Source: Ancylomarina sp048268005 (GTDB lineage: Bacteria > Bacteroidota > Bacteroidia > Bacteroidales > Marinifilaceae). From it: a stretch of DNA of 64,000 nt. Positions within the stretch are counted from its first letter, which is position 1. Each line of letters opens with the position of its first letter. Under the pieces are notes generated by a model. That model was not told the origin of the DNA, ran no database searches, and was given only the letters and a program-made list of their open reading frames with translations. A program made the position numbers and the translations under genes. The stretch lies in the NCBI GenBank assembly GCA_048268005.1, contig JBLWWJ010000001.1:1054001-1118000 (forward strand). The letters are read 5' to 3'. Shown in pieces: positions 25,569 through 34,673 of this stretch.

Positions 25569-26006
25569 ATGTATTTAAGAGCAAGGTTTCTGCTTGTGCT
25601 ATTGATAAGCTGTCTGGGCACTGGCACTGCTCATGCCCAGATATGGAAATACAACACTCCAAAGCCAACCAAGGATTATGTCTACAAAAGCAGTACCGCC
25701 AGGGCCAAAACAGAAGAAGCAATCAATAAAGCAATGGCCAAAATTCTTTATCAGACTGCATTGGCCAGTGGAATAAATATGGAGCTCGATTCGATAAAAA
25801 AAATAATGGATACGGGTCAGAGCTTTAGTTTGAATAAGCTTAGTATTGGACTTCCTGTTAATATGGTTTGTTGCAAAGCAAGCCCTGCTATTAGTTCGCG
25901 CGGTATTGAAGTTATTATCCTTTGTCAAGTGGCACGAAAGGCGCACACTAAACCTGATTTTAAAGCTTTTGACTGCAGTGAGGGAAAAGAAATAGAATAC
26001 GAGTAG
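25569..26006 (+). CDS. Secreted paralogue of the following protein, unknown function
   Basis: This 145-residue protein has a signal peptide (about 1-23, ending AHAQ). After it come WKYNTPKPTKDYVY, a helix with AINKAMAKILYQTALASGIN, and IILCQVARKAHTKPDFKAFDC. These three blocks recur in order in the 26030 product, so the two are tandem paralogues. The mature protein keeps a Cys pair (VCCKAS) and two later Cys. It overlaps the operon closely on both sides (2 and 23 bases). I do not recognise a characterised family. Confidence 0.7.
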   Translation: MYLRARFLLVLLISCLGTGTAHAQIWKYNTPKPTKDYVYKSSTARAKTEEAINKAMAKILYQTALASGINMELDSIKKIMDTGQSFSLNKLSIGLPVNMVCCKASPAISSRGIEVIILCQVARKAHTKPDFKAFDCSEGKEIEYE

Positions 26007-26029
26007 CCTAAACAAGAAAGATCAATTTT

Positions 26030-27034
26030 ATGAAGATATTACAAAATATAAAGTTGCGAAATTTCGCAGCTCTGGCGGTAGCTTTGCTTTGTTTCCAGAC
26101 AATCTCAGCCCAAAAGCGCCCGGTGTGGACCTATAATAAACCAGATGCCCCCAATGCAACATTTACCTATCGTGTGGAGTGGGGAGCCGGAGAGAATATT
26201 ATCGTAGCGTACAATCAGGCTTTAAGCAAGATAATCAATTCAACGGCCAATGCTATTGGTATGAAAACTTCGACAGGAGCCATTAAAGAGGCATTGGAAA
26301 GTGGTGAGAGTTTCGATGTGGTGTCAGAAACATTAAAGGTGCCCTTTAATAAAGTCTGTGAATTTGAAGAAAACCTGGGCGGTGGTTTATACCGCGTATT
26401 TGTACTTTGCCAGGCGGCCAAAAATGCTAATGTAAAGCCGCTATTTGTCGAGTTTACTAATTGCTACGACAAAGATGAAATGACCGGGACGAATCTGGAA
26501 AGTGAAGAGCAAAAAGCTGAACGTCAGCGACAGGCCTTATTAAAGCAGCAAGAAGAAACGCGTAAAGCGGAAGAGAAGAAAAAAGAGGAAGCCACAAAGA
26601 AAGCCTACCCTAAAGCATTTAAGAATGAACAGTGTCTTTTTAATATCACCCAATGCACTCGCATGGGCAATGTGTTAGAAATTCATGGTCTTGTTCAAAA
26701 TCAAGGGAGTCAGCCAGTTCTATTAACTATGGCATCTTCTAATAACGGGCACTATTCTAATAGTGGCAATTATATCGAAGCTTATACTAACACAGGACGT
26801 TCATATAAAGTGACAAGGGTATATCTTGGAGATAAAAGAGCTTCGGGCAATTATTTACGAAGTGGAGCAAGTAAGAACTTGCCACCAGGGGTGACGCTTC
26901 GGTTTAAATATGAATTTGATGGTGTGTCGTCGGGTTTTGATTCCCTAAGTGGTATTACGATTGGAACATGTGTTGACGCGGGCAGAAGGTCAAGAAGAAG
27001 TCATTCTTTTAAAAACCTTCCCGTAACTGATTAA
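26030..27034 (+). CDS. Secreted two-domain protein, paralogue domain plus beta-rich domain
   Basis: This is a 334-residue precursor with a signal peptide (about 1-27, ending ISAQ). Residues 30-145 repeat the 25569 protein (WTYNKPDAPN, YNQALSKIINSTANAIGM, VFVLCQAAKNANVKPLFVEF). A charged helix (about 160-190, RQRQALLKQQEETRKAEEKK) links to a C-terminal beta-rich domain (about 200-320) that resembles the DUF4352/extracellular-Ig type by its NVLEIHGLVQNQG strand pattern. It ends the first block of the cluster. Function is unknown; a periplasmic or surface binding role is plausible. Confidence 0.65.
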   Translation: MKILQNIKLRNFAALAVALLCFQTISAQKRPVWTYNKPDAPNATFTYRVEWGAGENIIVAYNQALSKIINSTANAIGMKTSTGAIKEALESGESFDVVSETLKVPFNKVCEFEENLGGGLYRVFVLCQAAKNANVKPLFVEFTNCYDKDEMTGTNLESEEQKAERQRQALLKQQEETRKAEEKKKEEATKKAYPKAFKNEQCLFNITQCTRMGNVLEIHGLVQNQGSQPVLLTMASSNNGHYSNSGNYIEAYTNTGRSYKVTRVYLGDKRASGNYLRSGASKNLPPGVTLRFKYEFDGVSSGFDSLSGITIGTCVDAGRRSRRSHSFKNLPVTD

Positions 27035-27138
27035 TAACCATGAATAATAAATTAAGATATAAAATATTAGTTGTTGCAATAACTATGTTTTGCGTACAAA
27101 CTTTCTGATTTAAGTAAAACATCTAATTGATGTGAATA

Positions 27139-27249
27139 TTAGGGGGTGTAGTAAGTGTGCTTTTTTCAGCTCGTTTAAAAGACTAAAAAACGAAATGCTG
27201 ACTATTACTTAATTTGCCACAGCTTCATGTTTTTATTATCATAATTGAA
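27139..27249 (+). promoter_or_regulatory. Shared upstream element, copy 2
   Basis: This is the second copy of the element seen at 24685-24797: TTAGGGGG at the start, TGTGCTTTTTTCAG, GTTTAAAA, AAAAAAC, TGCTG, and TCATAATTGAA at the end. It lies 37 bases before the 27287 gene. The two copies are 111 and 113 bases long, which suggests that both blocks answer to one regulator. Confidence 0.6.
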
Positions 27250-27286
27250 ACCGTGATTATCTATAATTAATAAAAAAAACTTTAGC

Positions 27287-28492
27287 ATGAATAATAATAA
27301 ACAGGCAACCTACGGTGTGGGAATGATTCTCGGATCTAACATGTTATCAATATTGGCAAATTTGCTTAACAGTTGGCAAGCCACGGTTTTTAACATAGCT
27401 GCAATAATACTAATCGTTTTAGGTGCATTTAAGCTTTTTGTAATATTAGATAAAAGAGCTCAATATGGATTAGCTGGATGGATTGGATCAAATATAATTC
27501 TAAATCTTTTCTGGATGTTCTTTAACCTGGTAATTATATCAAATTCTTCTTTGCTTGAGAAAATGATAAGTGTAATGCATATTATCAGTTGGATAGATTG
27601 GATTATACGTATTGGGGTTGTTCTTTTTTCTTTCTTCTTATTGTTAAGATCGGAGTCATTTAACAGTCTAGGTCGTAGAGGATTAGTGGTGTTGCTTGTA
27701 AGCTATTTTATTGGTGCCTTGGGTCTTTTTAATAGAGTGTATCACATACTGCCCGATGACTATAGCTTAGTTATAAACCCACTGTTAGATTTTGGACTGT
27801 CGATCATCGATATTATCGGTTGGCTGTATATACTCACTAACTTTATTTCATCTGAAATGCGCAAACTCACGCTGTCCATCATGTTTATGATGTTAGGTTC
27901 GACACTGGGTATCTTCATTGTCTTAGGTGATGGTTTGGGTTCTGAGTTTGCTTCTTTTGCAGGCTACATCATCATGTTAATCTCACTTTATAAATTAAAA
28001 AGCTATTCTATGCAACGAGTGGATGGCAAACGCTTAAGAATTGCTCTTTGGATATTGGTGGTTGCCATGATGTTCAACATGCTACCCTTTGGTGAAATGT
28101 TGGGAACCAGTATAGAGTTGGTTGCCTATTTAATTGCCATATCAGCCTATGGTAAGTTTAAAAGAAGCGTTTTATTCAAACCAGAATCGACTATGATGAC
28201 AACGGCTCAGATGGCTATGGGCCTTTTGCTTCTAGCTACCATTATTCATGCACTTCCTTCCTTTGGAATTGGTGAAACAATAGCAGCAATGCTTGGACTT
28301 TGTATTGTTATAATGATGGTATTGGTCTGGATGCAATTGCCAACAACGGTTAATCCTGATCTTTTACAGGAGGCTGAGATAGCCTCACAGGATCAAACAC
28401 AGGCTTTTAGCTCTCCTGAAAATGCAGGAGTCAGCTTAGGAGCTGTGCCTGTAGATGGAACAAGACCACAATCAATTAATTGTAATAAATAA
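27287..28492 (+). CDS. Polytopic membrane protein of unknown function
   Basis: This is a 401-residue inner-membrane protein with about ten hydrophobic segments spread over residues 10-355, followed by a hydrophilic tail rich in S, Q and E. The helices contain several Gly- and Asn-rich turns (GMILGSNMLSILANLLNSW, GWIGSNIILNLFWMFFN), and adjacent helix pairs look similar, so the protein may have arisen by duplication of a two-helix unit. No transporter or enzyme motif was recognised. Its stop overlaps the start of the next gene (TAATG), so the two are translationally coupled. Confidence 0.7.
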   Translation: MNNNKQATYGVGMILGSNMLSILANLLNSWQATVFNIAAIILIVLGAFKLFVILDKRAQYGLAGWIGSNIILNLFWMFFNLVIISNSSLLEKMISVMHIISWIDWIIRIGVVLFSFFLLLRSESFNSLGRRGLVVLLVSYFIGALGLFNRVYHILPDDYSLVINPLLDFGLSIIDIIGWLYILTNFISSEMRKLTLSIMFMMLGSTLGIFIVLGDGLGSEFASFAGYIIMLISLYKLKSYSMQRVDGKRLRIALWILVVAMMFNMLPFGEMLGTSIELVAYLIAISAYGKFKRSVLFKPESTMMTTAQMAMGLLLLATIIHALPSFGIGETIAAMLGLCIVIMMVLVWMQLPTTVNPDLLQEAEIASQDQTQAFSSPENAGVSLGAVPVDGTRPQSINCNK

Positions 28493-30522
28493 TGAATCCT
28501 ATGAAAAAAAAGATTTTAAATAACACACTTGTTTTTTTGACCTTATTATTAGCGGTGGCATGCTCACCCACCCCCAATACCCTATATGTTAAAACAAATG
28601 CTAATGGAGCAGCCGACGGTTCTTCCTGGGATAATGCTTTTGGGGATATACAAGCAGCCATAGATCTTGCTCAGGACGGTGATTCTATCTGGATTGCTGC
28701 TGGCACATACCTGCCGCAATCTGACTCCGGTTATATCATTACAAAAGGGATTAATATTTTGGGTGGTTTTAAAGGTGACGAACAGTTTTCCAAGGAACGT
28801 GTTTTTCAAGATACGCTTGAGGGTATCAAATTACCGGTTTACGAAACCATTATCACCGGAGACCGAAAGCAAGATGATGATTTAAGTAAGTGGGATAAAC
28901 TATTGGTTGAAGATGCCAGTTCTAAAACACAGCCATGGACTAGTTGTAAAATGAACGATAATTGCAGCCACTTATTTTTTAATGATACTGTCATGAAGAG
29001 TATGCTACGCATAGATGGTTTGAAAATAATTGGAGGTGTAGCTGATAATGGAGGTAGACACAATAATGGAGGTGCCATTTATTCTAAGAGTGATCTGGAA
29101 GTGAAAAATTGTGATATTAGAAGTTGCTATGCGCTCAAAGATGGTGGTGGTATTTATTTGCCAGATGATTCAGAAAGCCATGTCGTAATTGCCTCTAATT
29201 TTATTCATGAATGCTGGTCAGAGGATGGTGCAGGTATCTCTACTTCACAAAATGTCATTGATATTCAAATTACAAACAACTGTGTTTTTAGTTGTTATGC
29301 ACAAAGTGCAGGAGGGGCCATAAAACTGGAGAGTAAAATTGGTGATCGTGGAAAAGCAAACTATGACTTAAAAGGGAATAATATTTATAAATGTTCAGCC
29401 TATTCGAGTGCAACACCTTCAGCAGGTGGTGGTTTGTATGTGAATATTGATAATAATATTCGCGGAGATTTGGCTGGTGGTAAGCTAATTCTGGAAAACA
29501 ACACACTTAAAGCTTGTAATGCCACTAATATCAAACAACGAAATGTCTACAACCAAGGTGGTGGTATGTGTATTATTGCTCCATCTATTAATAAGGAACT
29601 GGAATTCGATTGTAAGATTACCCACAATAAAATTATGAATTGCTATATAAATTCTTTTTCCGGAGTGGGAGGAGGAGCATACATCGAAGGAGAAATAAAT
29701 TTTTCAGACAATTTTATTACTGAATGTTTTGTCGATGTGCTGGATGAAAAGTATCGAAAGTATATGAGTGAATCAAAGGGCGGCGGTGTGTATTGTGACC
29801 GGGCTGACATCAATCGTTGCCTGATTAGTGATTGTGTGGCTTACGATGGTGGAGGCGCAATTATACAACGGACTTCTAAAATCGAAAATTCAAAAATAGT
29901 GAACTGTAAAAGTTACCGAATGGGAGGTTGTTTAATTTTGTTTGGATATGCAGATCTGAACAATTGTTTGATTGCCAATGGTTATTCTGAAGGTGTGGGC
30001 GGTGGCATCTATTGTCAGAATGCCACGAAAGTAAATATTAATAAAGCCACAATTGTGAGCAATATTTCTCAAAAAGAAGGGGGAGGAGTCTTTCTTCAGA
30101 ATCGTGCAGTGCTTACTAATTCTATAGCACATACGAATCTTTCATATTCTTGCACGCAAGGGGATTTGAACTACAGTGGAAGTAAAGAATTCTTTGATCA
30201 GGTTGAGTTTGGAATTGACAGTTATTATGTTTTGGTGTCAGGTTCTGCTATTACGGGGTATTCCAGCGGAGGTAGAGATAACATTACTTTGTCTGAAAAG
30301 AATCACTCTGATCAAAATAGTTCTGAGATGCATCCGCAATTTAAACAACCTTCATATTTCATAGGTTTTGTTTCACCTTGGAAATTAAAGAAAGAGGAAG
30401 ACAAACAATACTATTATAACATTCATCATGCTGACTGGTCCTTAGAAGAAGCATCCCCTTGTGGTGATTTAGGTTGTGGTAAAGAAGTTACCAGGCTGAA
30501 CCAAAATATGTGGGATAGCTAA
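28492..30522 (+). CDS. Right-handed beta-helix lipoprotein (parallel beta-helix repeats)
   Basis: This 676-residue lipoprotein has a signal ending LAVACSPTP. NGAADGSSWDNAFGDIQAAIDLAQDGDSIWIAAGTY is the typical start of Bacteroidota pectate-lyase-like proteins (GxxWxxAxxxLQxAI...GDxIxVAxGTY). The body (about 170-570) is made of short turns with GGG/IY, such as NNGGAIYSKSDLEVKNC, DGGGIYL and GVGGGIYCQ, the sign of a parallel beta-helix. No catalytic residues could be assigned, so surface adhesion or glycan binding is as likely as lyase activity. Translation is coupled to the membrane gene before it. Confidence 0.8.
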   Translation: MNPMKKKILNNTLVFLTLLLAVACSPTPNTLYVKTNANGAADGSSWDNAFGDIQAAIDLAQDGDSIWIAAGTYLPQSDSGYIITKGINILGGFKGDEQFSKERVFQDTLEGIKLPVYETIITGDRKQDDDLSKWDKLLVEDASSKTQPWTSCKMNDNCSHLFFNDTVMKSMLRIDGLKIIGGVADNGGRHNNGGAIYSKSDLEVKNCDIRSCYALKDGGGIYLPDDSESHVVIASNFIHECWSEDGAGISTSQNVIDIQITNNCVFSCYAQSAGGAIKLESKIGDRGKANYDLKGNNIYKCSAYSSATPSAGGGLYVNIDNNIRGDLAGGKLILENNTLKACNATNIKQRNVYNQGGGMCIIAPSINKELEFDCKITHNKIMNCYINSFSGVGGGAYIEGEINFSDNFITECFVDVLDEKYRKYMSESKGGGVYCDRADINRCLISDCVAYDGGGAIIQRTSKIENSKIVNCKSYRMGGCLILFGYADLNNCLIANGYSEGVGGGIYCQNATKVNINKATIVSNISQKEGGGVFLQNRAVLTNSIAHTNLSYSCTQGDLNYSGSKEFFDQVEFGIDSYYVLVSGSAITGYSSGGRDNITLSEKNHSDQNSSEMHPQFKQPSYFIGFVSPWKLKKEEDKQYYYNIHHADWSLEEASPCGDLGCGKEVTRLNQNMWDS

Positions 30523-30634
30523 AAGCTGTCCGGATAAATCTACCGACTTCAATAAAAGGAAAAAGTTTTGACTTCTCCCGCTTTCTAGATGAGTAGCCAG
30601 GGGGAAACCAGTAATATGCTATAAATATTAATCT

Positions 30635-31651
30635 ATGAAAAGTAAAATTTATTTAGGAATTGTAATCCTTATTATTGGTGGCATTTCAATGGTAAGCTCA
30701 TTGCCTGTAATCATTTCCGCCGAAAATACTGAAATGGTCATCTTTGGAATTACACTGTTGATTTTTGCCCTGCTGATGTATGCATCACTTATTATTCCAC
30801 CCATTTTATTGGTTAATACCTTGCTTGGTGGCAAAATAAAACTTGACACTGGTAATGTTGAGCTTGCAGATGAATACAAAGGTATGAGTGAGGAGGGAAG
30901 AAACGAATTAGCCTGGTCTGTCATGCAAGAAATGCAGGAGCGTTTACCACAATCGCAGGACGAGAATGGTGAGACCCGATATTATATTAATACCGGGAAG
31001 GACGCCGTTTTGATAAAAAGAACCCTCGATTATATTATGAATAAGATTCATCCCACTGATGATTTGTTGTTAGAATCCATTGAAAGCTACGCCAATTATT
31101 ATAAGTATCAGATAAGCAGAGCTTTTGTAGGAGCTAAAACAGTCATGGTTTTGATGATTGTTGTTGCGGGACTTATTACAATTTCTGCTATCAGTATAGC
31201 GACCGGTATTACAATGATTGTGGGTTTTAGTATCTATATCGCATTTTACTATTATTCGGCCAAACGACCGGTTTATCTGCTTGAAAAGGATAGTAGAGAA
31301 GGGAAACAATTTGATTCCAGTCTTATATCGCGAAGTATCAAAAGTATTTGGGCTCCGGATGCATATAAGAAAATTCATCAGGATGTCTTAATCGATGAAA
31401 GAACCGGAGAAGAGCTCGATAGATCGAGAAATTATGGAAGAGAGTTGGGGGATAGTGCTGGAAACTTTATAAGTAAGATTATTGCTACACTTATAGCTTC
31501 TATTATAGCGCTTGGATTAACACCCATTTACTCCATCTACTATTTCTGCAGTAATTACTGGGGCAATTGCTTGAGTCCGTTCAAGGATACCGACAAATGG
31601 GTCGAAGAGCAATATGCTCTGTTGACAAGTGAAAAGCACAATAATATGTAA
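30635..31651 (+). CDS. Membrane protein of unknown function
   Basis: This 338-residue protein has two N-terminal helices (about 5-30 and 34-62), a soluble stretch with conserved-looking GETRYYINTGKD, two helices in the middle (about 168-208), a charged segment (DERTGEELDRSRNYGRELGD), and a last amphipathic or membrane segment near 275-305. No motif of a known family was recognised. It stands 113 bases after the beta-helix gene and may be in the same transcript. Confidence 0.6.
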   Translation: MKSKIYLGIVILIIGGISMVSSLPVIISAENTEMVIFGITLLIFALLMYASLIIPPILLVNTLLGGKIKLDTGNVELADEYKGMSEEGRNELAWSVMQEMQERLPQSQDENGETRYYINTGKDAVLIKRTLDYIMNKIHPTDDLLLESIESYANYYKYQISRAFVGAKTVMVLMIVVAGLITISAISIATGITMIVGFSIYIAFYYYSAKRPVYLLEKDSREGKQFDSSLISRSIKSIWAPDAYKKIHQDVLIDERTGEELDRSRNYGRELGDSAGNFISKIIATLIASIIALGLTPIYSIYYFCSNYWGNCLSPFKDTDKWVEEQYALLTSEKHNNM

Positions 31652-31778
31652 TCTGAGTTCGACAGGTATTTAAACTCAGCTTCATAACGAAATCAATGGC
31701 TAAGCTTAAAAGCCACTGAACCAATAAGACGAGGATGTCGAAAATCGTTAAGAGTAGACTATTTTAAACTTTTTATTT

Positions 31779-32327
31779 ATGAATTGTTCAATCCATCAAG
31801 ACGTGGTTGCAGTAGCCTCATGTGGTAAATGCGGTGTAGCAATGTGTAATGATTGTTTGGAGACATCAGAGTACAATATTAATGATGTAGCCTTATGTCG
31901 TAAGTGTAATTATGCCATTATTCAAGACCAGTTGGCCAGCGATAAAACCTCACGTGTCTGGCTGTATGTGAAAATCATTATTAGTGCCGTTTTGGTATTA
32001 CTAGGCGCTTTCACCTATTTTGATACGGGACAATATGACGGCCTTATATTTGCCTGGGGAATATCGGGTTTCTTTACAGGTTGGAAATTAACCAGTGGAA
32101 ATGCCCGAACAAGAGCTGAAGATAAACTAGATGACGCTATTGCAGAAGCGAAGAGTGCTGGAGGGGGCGTGTCTAATTCTTTAACAAGATTTGTCATTCG
32201 TATTGTTGTCGCATTTTTAGTTGGCGTTGTAGCTGCTCCCATTCTTTTAATTGTCAATATTGTAAAGCTTACAAAGACATATAAATCAATTGCCAGTCAT
32301 GAAGAGATGCTTTTAGCATTTGCTTAA
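31779..32327 (+). CDS. B-box-like zinc-finger membrane protein
   Basis: This 182-residue protein opens with a compact Cys/His cluster: CSIHQDVVAVASCGKCG, then CNDCLE, then CRKC. The spacing, CxxH...CxxC...CxxC...CxxC, is that of a B-box-type zinc finger as found at the N-terminus of many Bacteroidota small membrane proteins. Three to four hydrophobic helices follow (about 60-80, 86-100 and 135-165). It is the last gene of the cluster. A metal-dependent protein-interaction role at the membrane is inference. Confidence 0.7.
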   Translation: MNCSIHQDVVAVASCGKCGVAMCNDCLETSEYNINDVALCRKCNYAIIQDQLASDKTSRVWLYVKIIISAVLVLLGAFTYFDTGQYDGLIFAWGISGFFTGWKLTSGNARTRAEDKLDDAIAEAKSAGGGVSNSLTRFVIRIVVAFLVGVVAAPILLIVNIVKLTKTYKSIASHEEMLLAFA

Positions 32328-32549
32328 TTATATAGTTCTATCACGAGGCTTCAGGATTAAGCCCAATGGTGAACTTCAAATTCATTTTTGAAATATCCGG
32401 GAGTATTTTGTTCATTCAGAACAGACTTCCGGTTTTTCATTGTCTTTTTTTCATTTTTTATGATACCAAATCGTGTTAGCCTTCTGTAATTTCGGGAGGA
32501 TAGATCGGGATAATCGCTAAAAAAAATCTGCCTAAAAAAACGCCAAGGT

Positions 32550-32669
32550 ATTTCTACCTTGATACTTTATTCAGCGGAGAGAGGGATGATTCGTTCGTTC
32601 CTCACTCATTAATGTATTACGAACCCCGGGGTTCTCATCCTCAAAAAAAAATAGTATATAAAAAAAAAG
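32550..32669. repeat. Decayed tRNA-tail repeat, copy A
   Basis: It holds a terminator-like hairpin (CAAGGTATTTCTACCTTG), TTATTCAGCGGAGAGAGGGATGATTCG in pieces, a GAACCCCGGGGTTC palindrome and ATAGTATATAAAAAAAA. The same order of parts recurs in copy B and partly at the tRNA itself. Confidence 0.7.
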
Positions 32670-32814
32670 CACCAAACTTTTGCTCTTTGATGCTTTTTAT
32701 TGATTTGCGTTTCCGCAGTGCGGAGAGAGAGGGATGATTCGCTCGTTCCTCTCTCATTAATGTATTACGAACCCCGGGGTTCTCATCCTCGAAAAAATAG
32801 TATATATAAAAAAA
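32670..32814. repeat. Decayed tRNA-tail repeat, copy B
   Basis: This is the second copy of the unit: hairpin with ACCAAAC and TTTGATGCTTT, GCGGAGAGAGAGGGATGATT, GAGAGAGG/CCTCTCTC arms, the GAACCCCGGGGTTC palindrome and ATAGTATATATAAAAAAA. It is closest to the intact tRNA and most like its 3' end. Confidence 0.7.
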
Positions 32815-32843
32815 GCACCAAAGTTTTGCAACTTTGATGCTTT
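32808..32843 (-). terminator. Terminator of tRNA-Ser (reverse strand)
   Basis: Read on the reverse strand, AAAGCATCAAAGTT pairs with AACTTTGGTGCTTT and is followed by seven T. It starts 6 bases after the tRNA 3' end. Confidence 0.8.
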
Positions 32844-32849
32844 ATTCAG

Positions 32850-32934
32850 CGGAGAGAGAGGGATTCGAACCCCCGGTACGTTGCCGCACAATAGTTTTCA
32901 AGACTACCGCATTCGACCACTCTGCCATCTCTCC
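32850..32934 (-). tRNA. tRNA-Ser (anticodon TGA)
   Basis: On the reverse strand the sequence begins GGAGAGATGGCAGAGTGG and ends CCCTCTCTCTCC plus discriminator G. The acceptor stem GGAGAGA pairs with TCTCTCC. The anticodon loop CTTGAAA gives TGA, and a long variable arm (TGTGCGGCAACGTACC) is typical of class II serine tRNA. The T arm is GGGGGTTCGAATCCC. CCA is not encoded. Confidence 0.96.
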
Positions 32935-32967
32935 AATACGTCTTATTATCTGTTCTGATAACGGGTG

Positions 32968-32999
32968 CAAATGTAAGTCAAAAAAGGTCTTCTACCAAA
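32968..32999 (-). promoter_or_regulatory. Bacteroidota promoter of tRNA-Ser
   Basis: The reverse strand shows TTTG, 20 bases, then TACATTTG, matching the Bacteroidota -33/-7 consensus. It lies 33 bases before the tRNA 5' end. Confidence 0.75.
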
Positions 33000-33266
33000 T
33001 AAAAAATGGGAGTTTCTGTGATTATTTTTTGTTAAAATAAGCAAGGACTTGACAATTACGATTTTAAAATACTACTTTCAGAAAATAAAAAATATATTTT
33101 TATTGAAATCATACAAAATGTAGAGTCTGTAGGTGTTTTCGGCTTAATTTTTGATAAAAAAGCAAAGTCGGGTTTTTCCTACTTGTGAATCTAAAAAGTA
33201 AATCTATTTTTACGGGCTGAAAATTTGGACAACTATATCTTAAATAAAACTTAATTGAGAATTAAA

Positions 33267-34673
33267 ATGAGTGTTGAAAAAAAGAGTAAGATAAAGGAGC
33301 GCTTTTCCAGAGCCTTTTGGGTAGCCAACTCGGTGGAACTGTTGGAAAGAGCAGCTTATTATGGGGTTTTTATTGTAATTACAATATACTTATCCCGAAT
33401 ATTAGGCTTTAGTGATATGGAGTCGGCATTAATTTCGGGTAGTTTTTCTGCCGGATTGTATTTGCTACCTACCTTCAGTGGTGCATTAGCCGATAAAATG
33501 GGTTTTAAGAATGCTTTACTATTAGCATTTAGTCTCTTAACTCTTGGTTATGCTGGTTTGGCAATTCTTCCTACTATGTTGGAATCGGCAGGTTTGGTTG
33601 AATATACCGATATTACCGTTTTTAAAGGCTTAAGAGAAAGTTCTTATAAGTGGATGGTCGTTCCGGTCATTATTGTGATCATGATTGGTGGTTCTTTCAT
33701 CAAATCGGTGATTACAGGAACAGTAGCCAAGGAGACGACTGAAGCCACACGTGCAAAAGGCTTTTCTATCTTTTATATGATGGTTAATATTGGTTCTTTT
33801 TCTGGAAAAACCATTGTAAAGCCATTGCGTGAAGCTATGGGTAACGAAGGTTTGGTGAACTTGAACTATTTCTCAGCAACCATGACTGGTTTAGCCTTAA
33901 TTGGAGTTTTCTTTTTCTTCAAGAGTACACGCCATGAAGGAGAAGGTAAAACCATTCGTGAGATTTGGGATGCTCTTTTAAGAGTATTAGCAAATGGTCG
34001 TTTGTTAGCTCTGATCCTAATTGTAACCGGATTCTGGATGGTACAACATCAATTATATGCAACCATGCCAAAGTATGTATTGCGTATGGCAGGAGAGGGT
34101 GCCTCACCTTCATGGTATGCCAATGTGAACCCATTAGTCGTTGTCCTTTCTGTAGGATTAATTACACAACTCCTGCGTAAGAGAACGGCTTTGTTTTCAA
34201 TGACTGTGGGTATGTTTATTATGCCCGTTTCGGCTTTGTGTATGGCTGCCGGTAATCTTTTAGATGTAGAGTCGATTAATTTAGGTCTGTTTAGCATGCA
34301 TCCAGTTGCTTTTATGATGATTGTGGGTATTGTTTTCCAGGGTTTAGCTGAATCCTTTATTTCACCGCGTTTCCTTGAGTATTTCTCATTACAGGCTCCT
34401 AAGGGTGAAGAAGCGATGTACCTTGGTTTTTCTCACTTGCATTCCTTTGTCTCATCCATCTTAGGTTTTGGATTATCAGGATACCTGCTATCAAGATACT
34501 GTCCTGATCCAATGTTGTTTGAGAATCATGCGGCCTGGGAAGAAGCATCCGTACATGCCCATTACATTTGGTATTATTTTGTTGCGATTGCTGCTACATC
34601 CGCTATTGCCTTAATTGTATTTGGACGAATAACGCGTAAACTGGATAAGCAGAAAGCGATTGCAGAAGCTTAA
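33267..34673 (+). CDS. POT-family-like MFS transporter
   Basis: I start at ATG 33267 (468 residues); an in-frame TTG at 33255 is less likely. The protein has 12 or more helices. SVELLERAAYYGVFIVITIYL near residue 20 matches the ELxERxxYYG motif of proton-dependent oligopeptide transporters, and GSFIKSVITGTVAKE with GSFSGKTIVKPLR continues the family's motif set in helices 4-5. Its periplasmic and cytoplasmic loops are of usual length. Di-/tripeptide import is the family's usual role; the exact substrate is uncertain. It is a single-gene unit closed by a terminator. Confidence 0.8.
   Translation: MSVEKKSKIKERFSRAFWVANSVELLERAAYYGVFIVITIYLSRILGFSDMESALISGSFSAGLYLLPTFSGALADKMGFKNALLLAFSLLTLGYAGLAILPTMLESAGLVEYTDITVFKGLRESSYKWMVVPVIIVIMIGGSFIKSVITGTVAKETTEATRAKGFSIFYMMVNIGSFSGKTIVKPLREAMGNEGLVNLNYFSATMTGLALIGVFFFFKSTRHEGEGKTIREIWDALLRVLANGRLLALILIVTGFWMVQHQLYATMPKYVLRMAGEGASPSWYANVNPLVVVLSVGLITQLLRKRTALFSMTVGMFIMPVSALCMAAGNLLDVESINLGLFSMHPVAFMMIVGIVFQGLAESFISPRFLEYFSLQAPKGEEAMYLGFSHLHSFVSSILGFGLSGYLLSRYCPDPMLFENHAAWEEASVHAHYIWYYFVAIAATSAIALIVFGRITRKLDKQKAIAEA

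Noticed and set aside
25599..26015. Reverse-strand 138-codon frame
   Set aside because: It is antisense to the secreted paralogue gene, which has a signal peptide and a related neighbour.
32834..33040. Forward 68-codon frame
   Set aside because: It covers the tRNA-Ser gene and its promoter.
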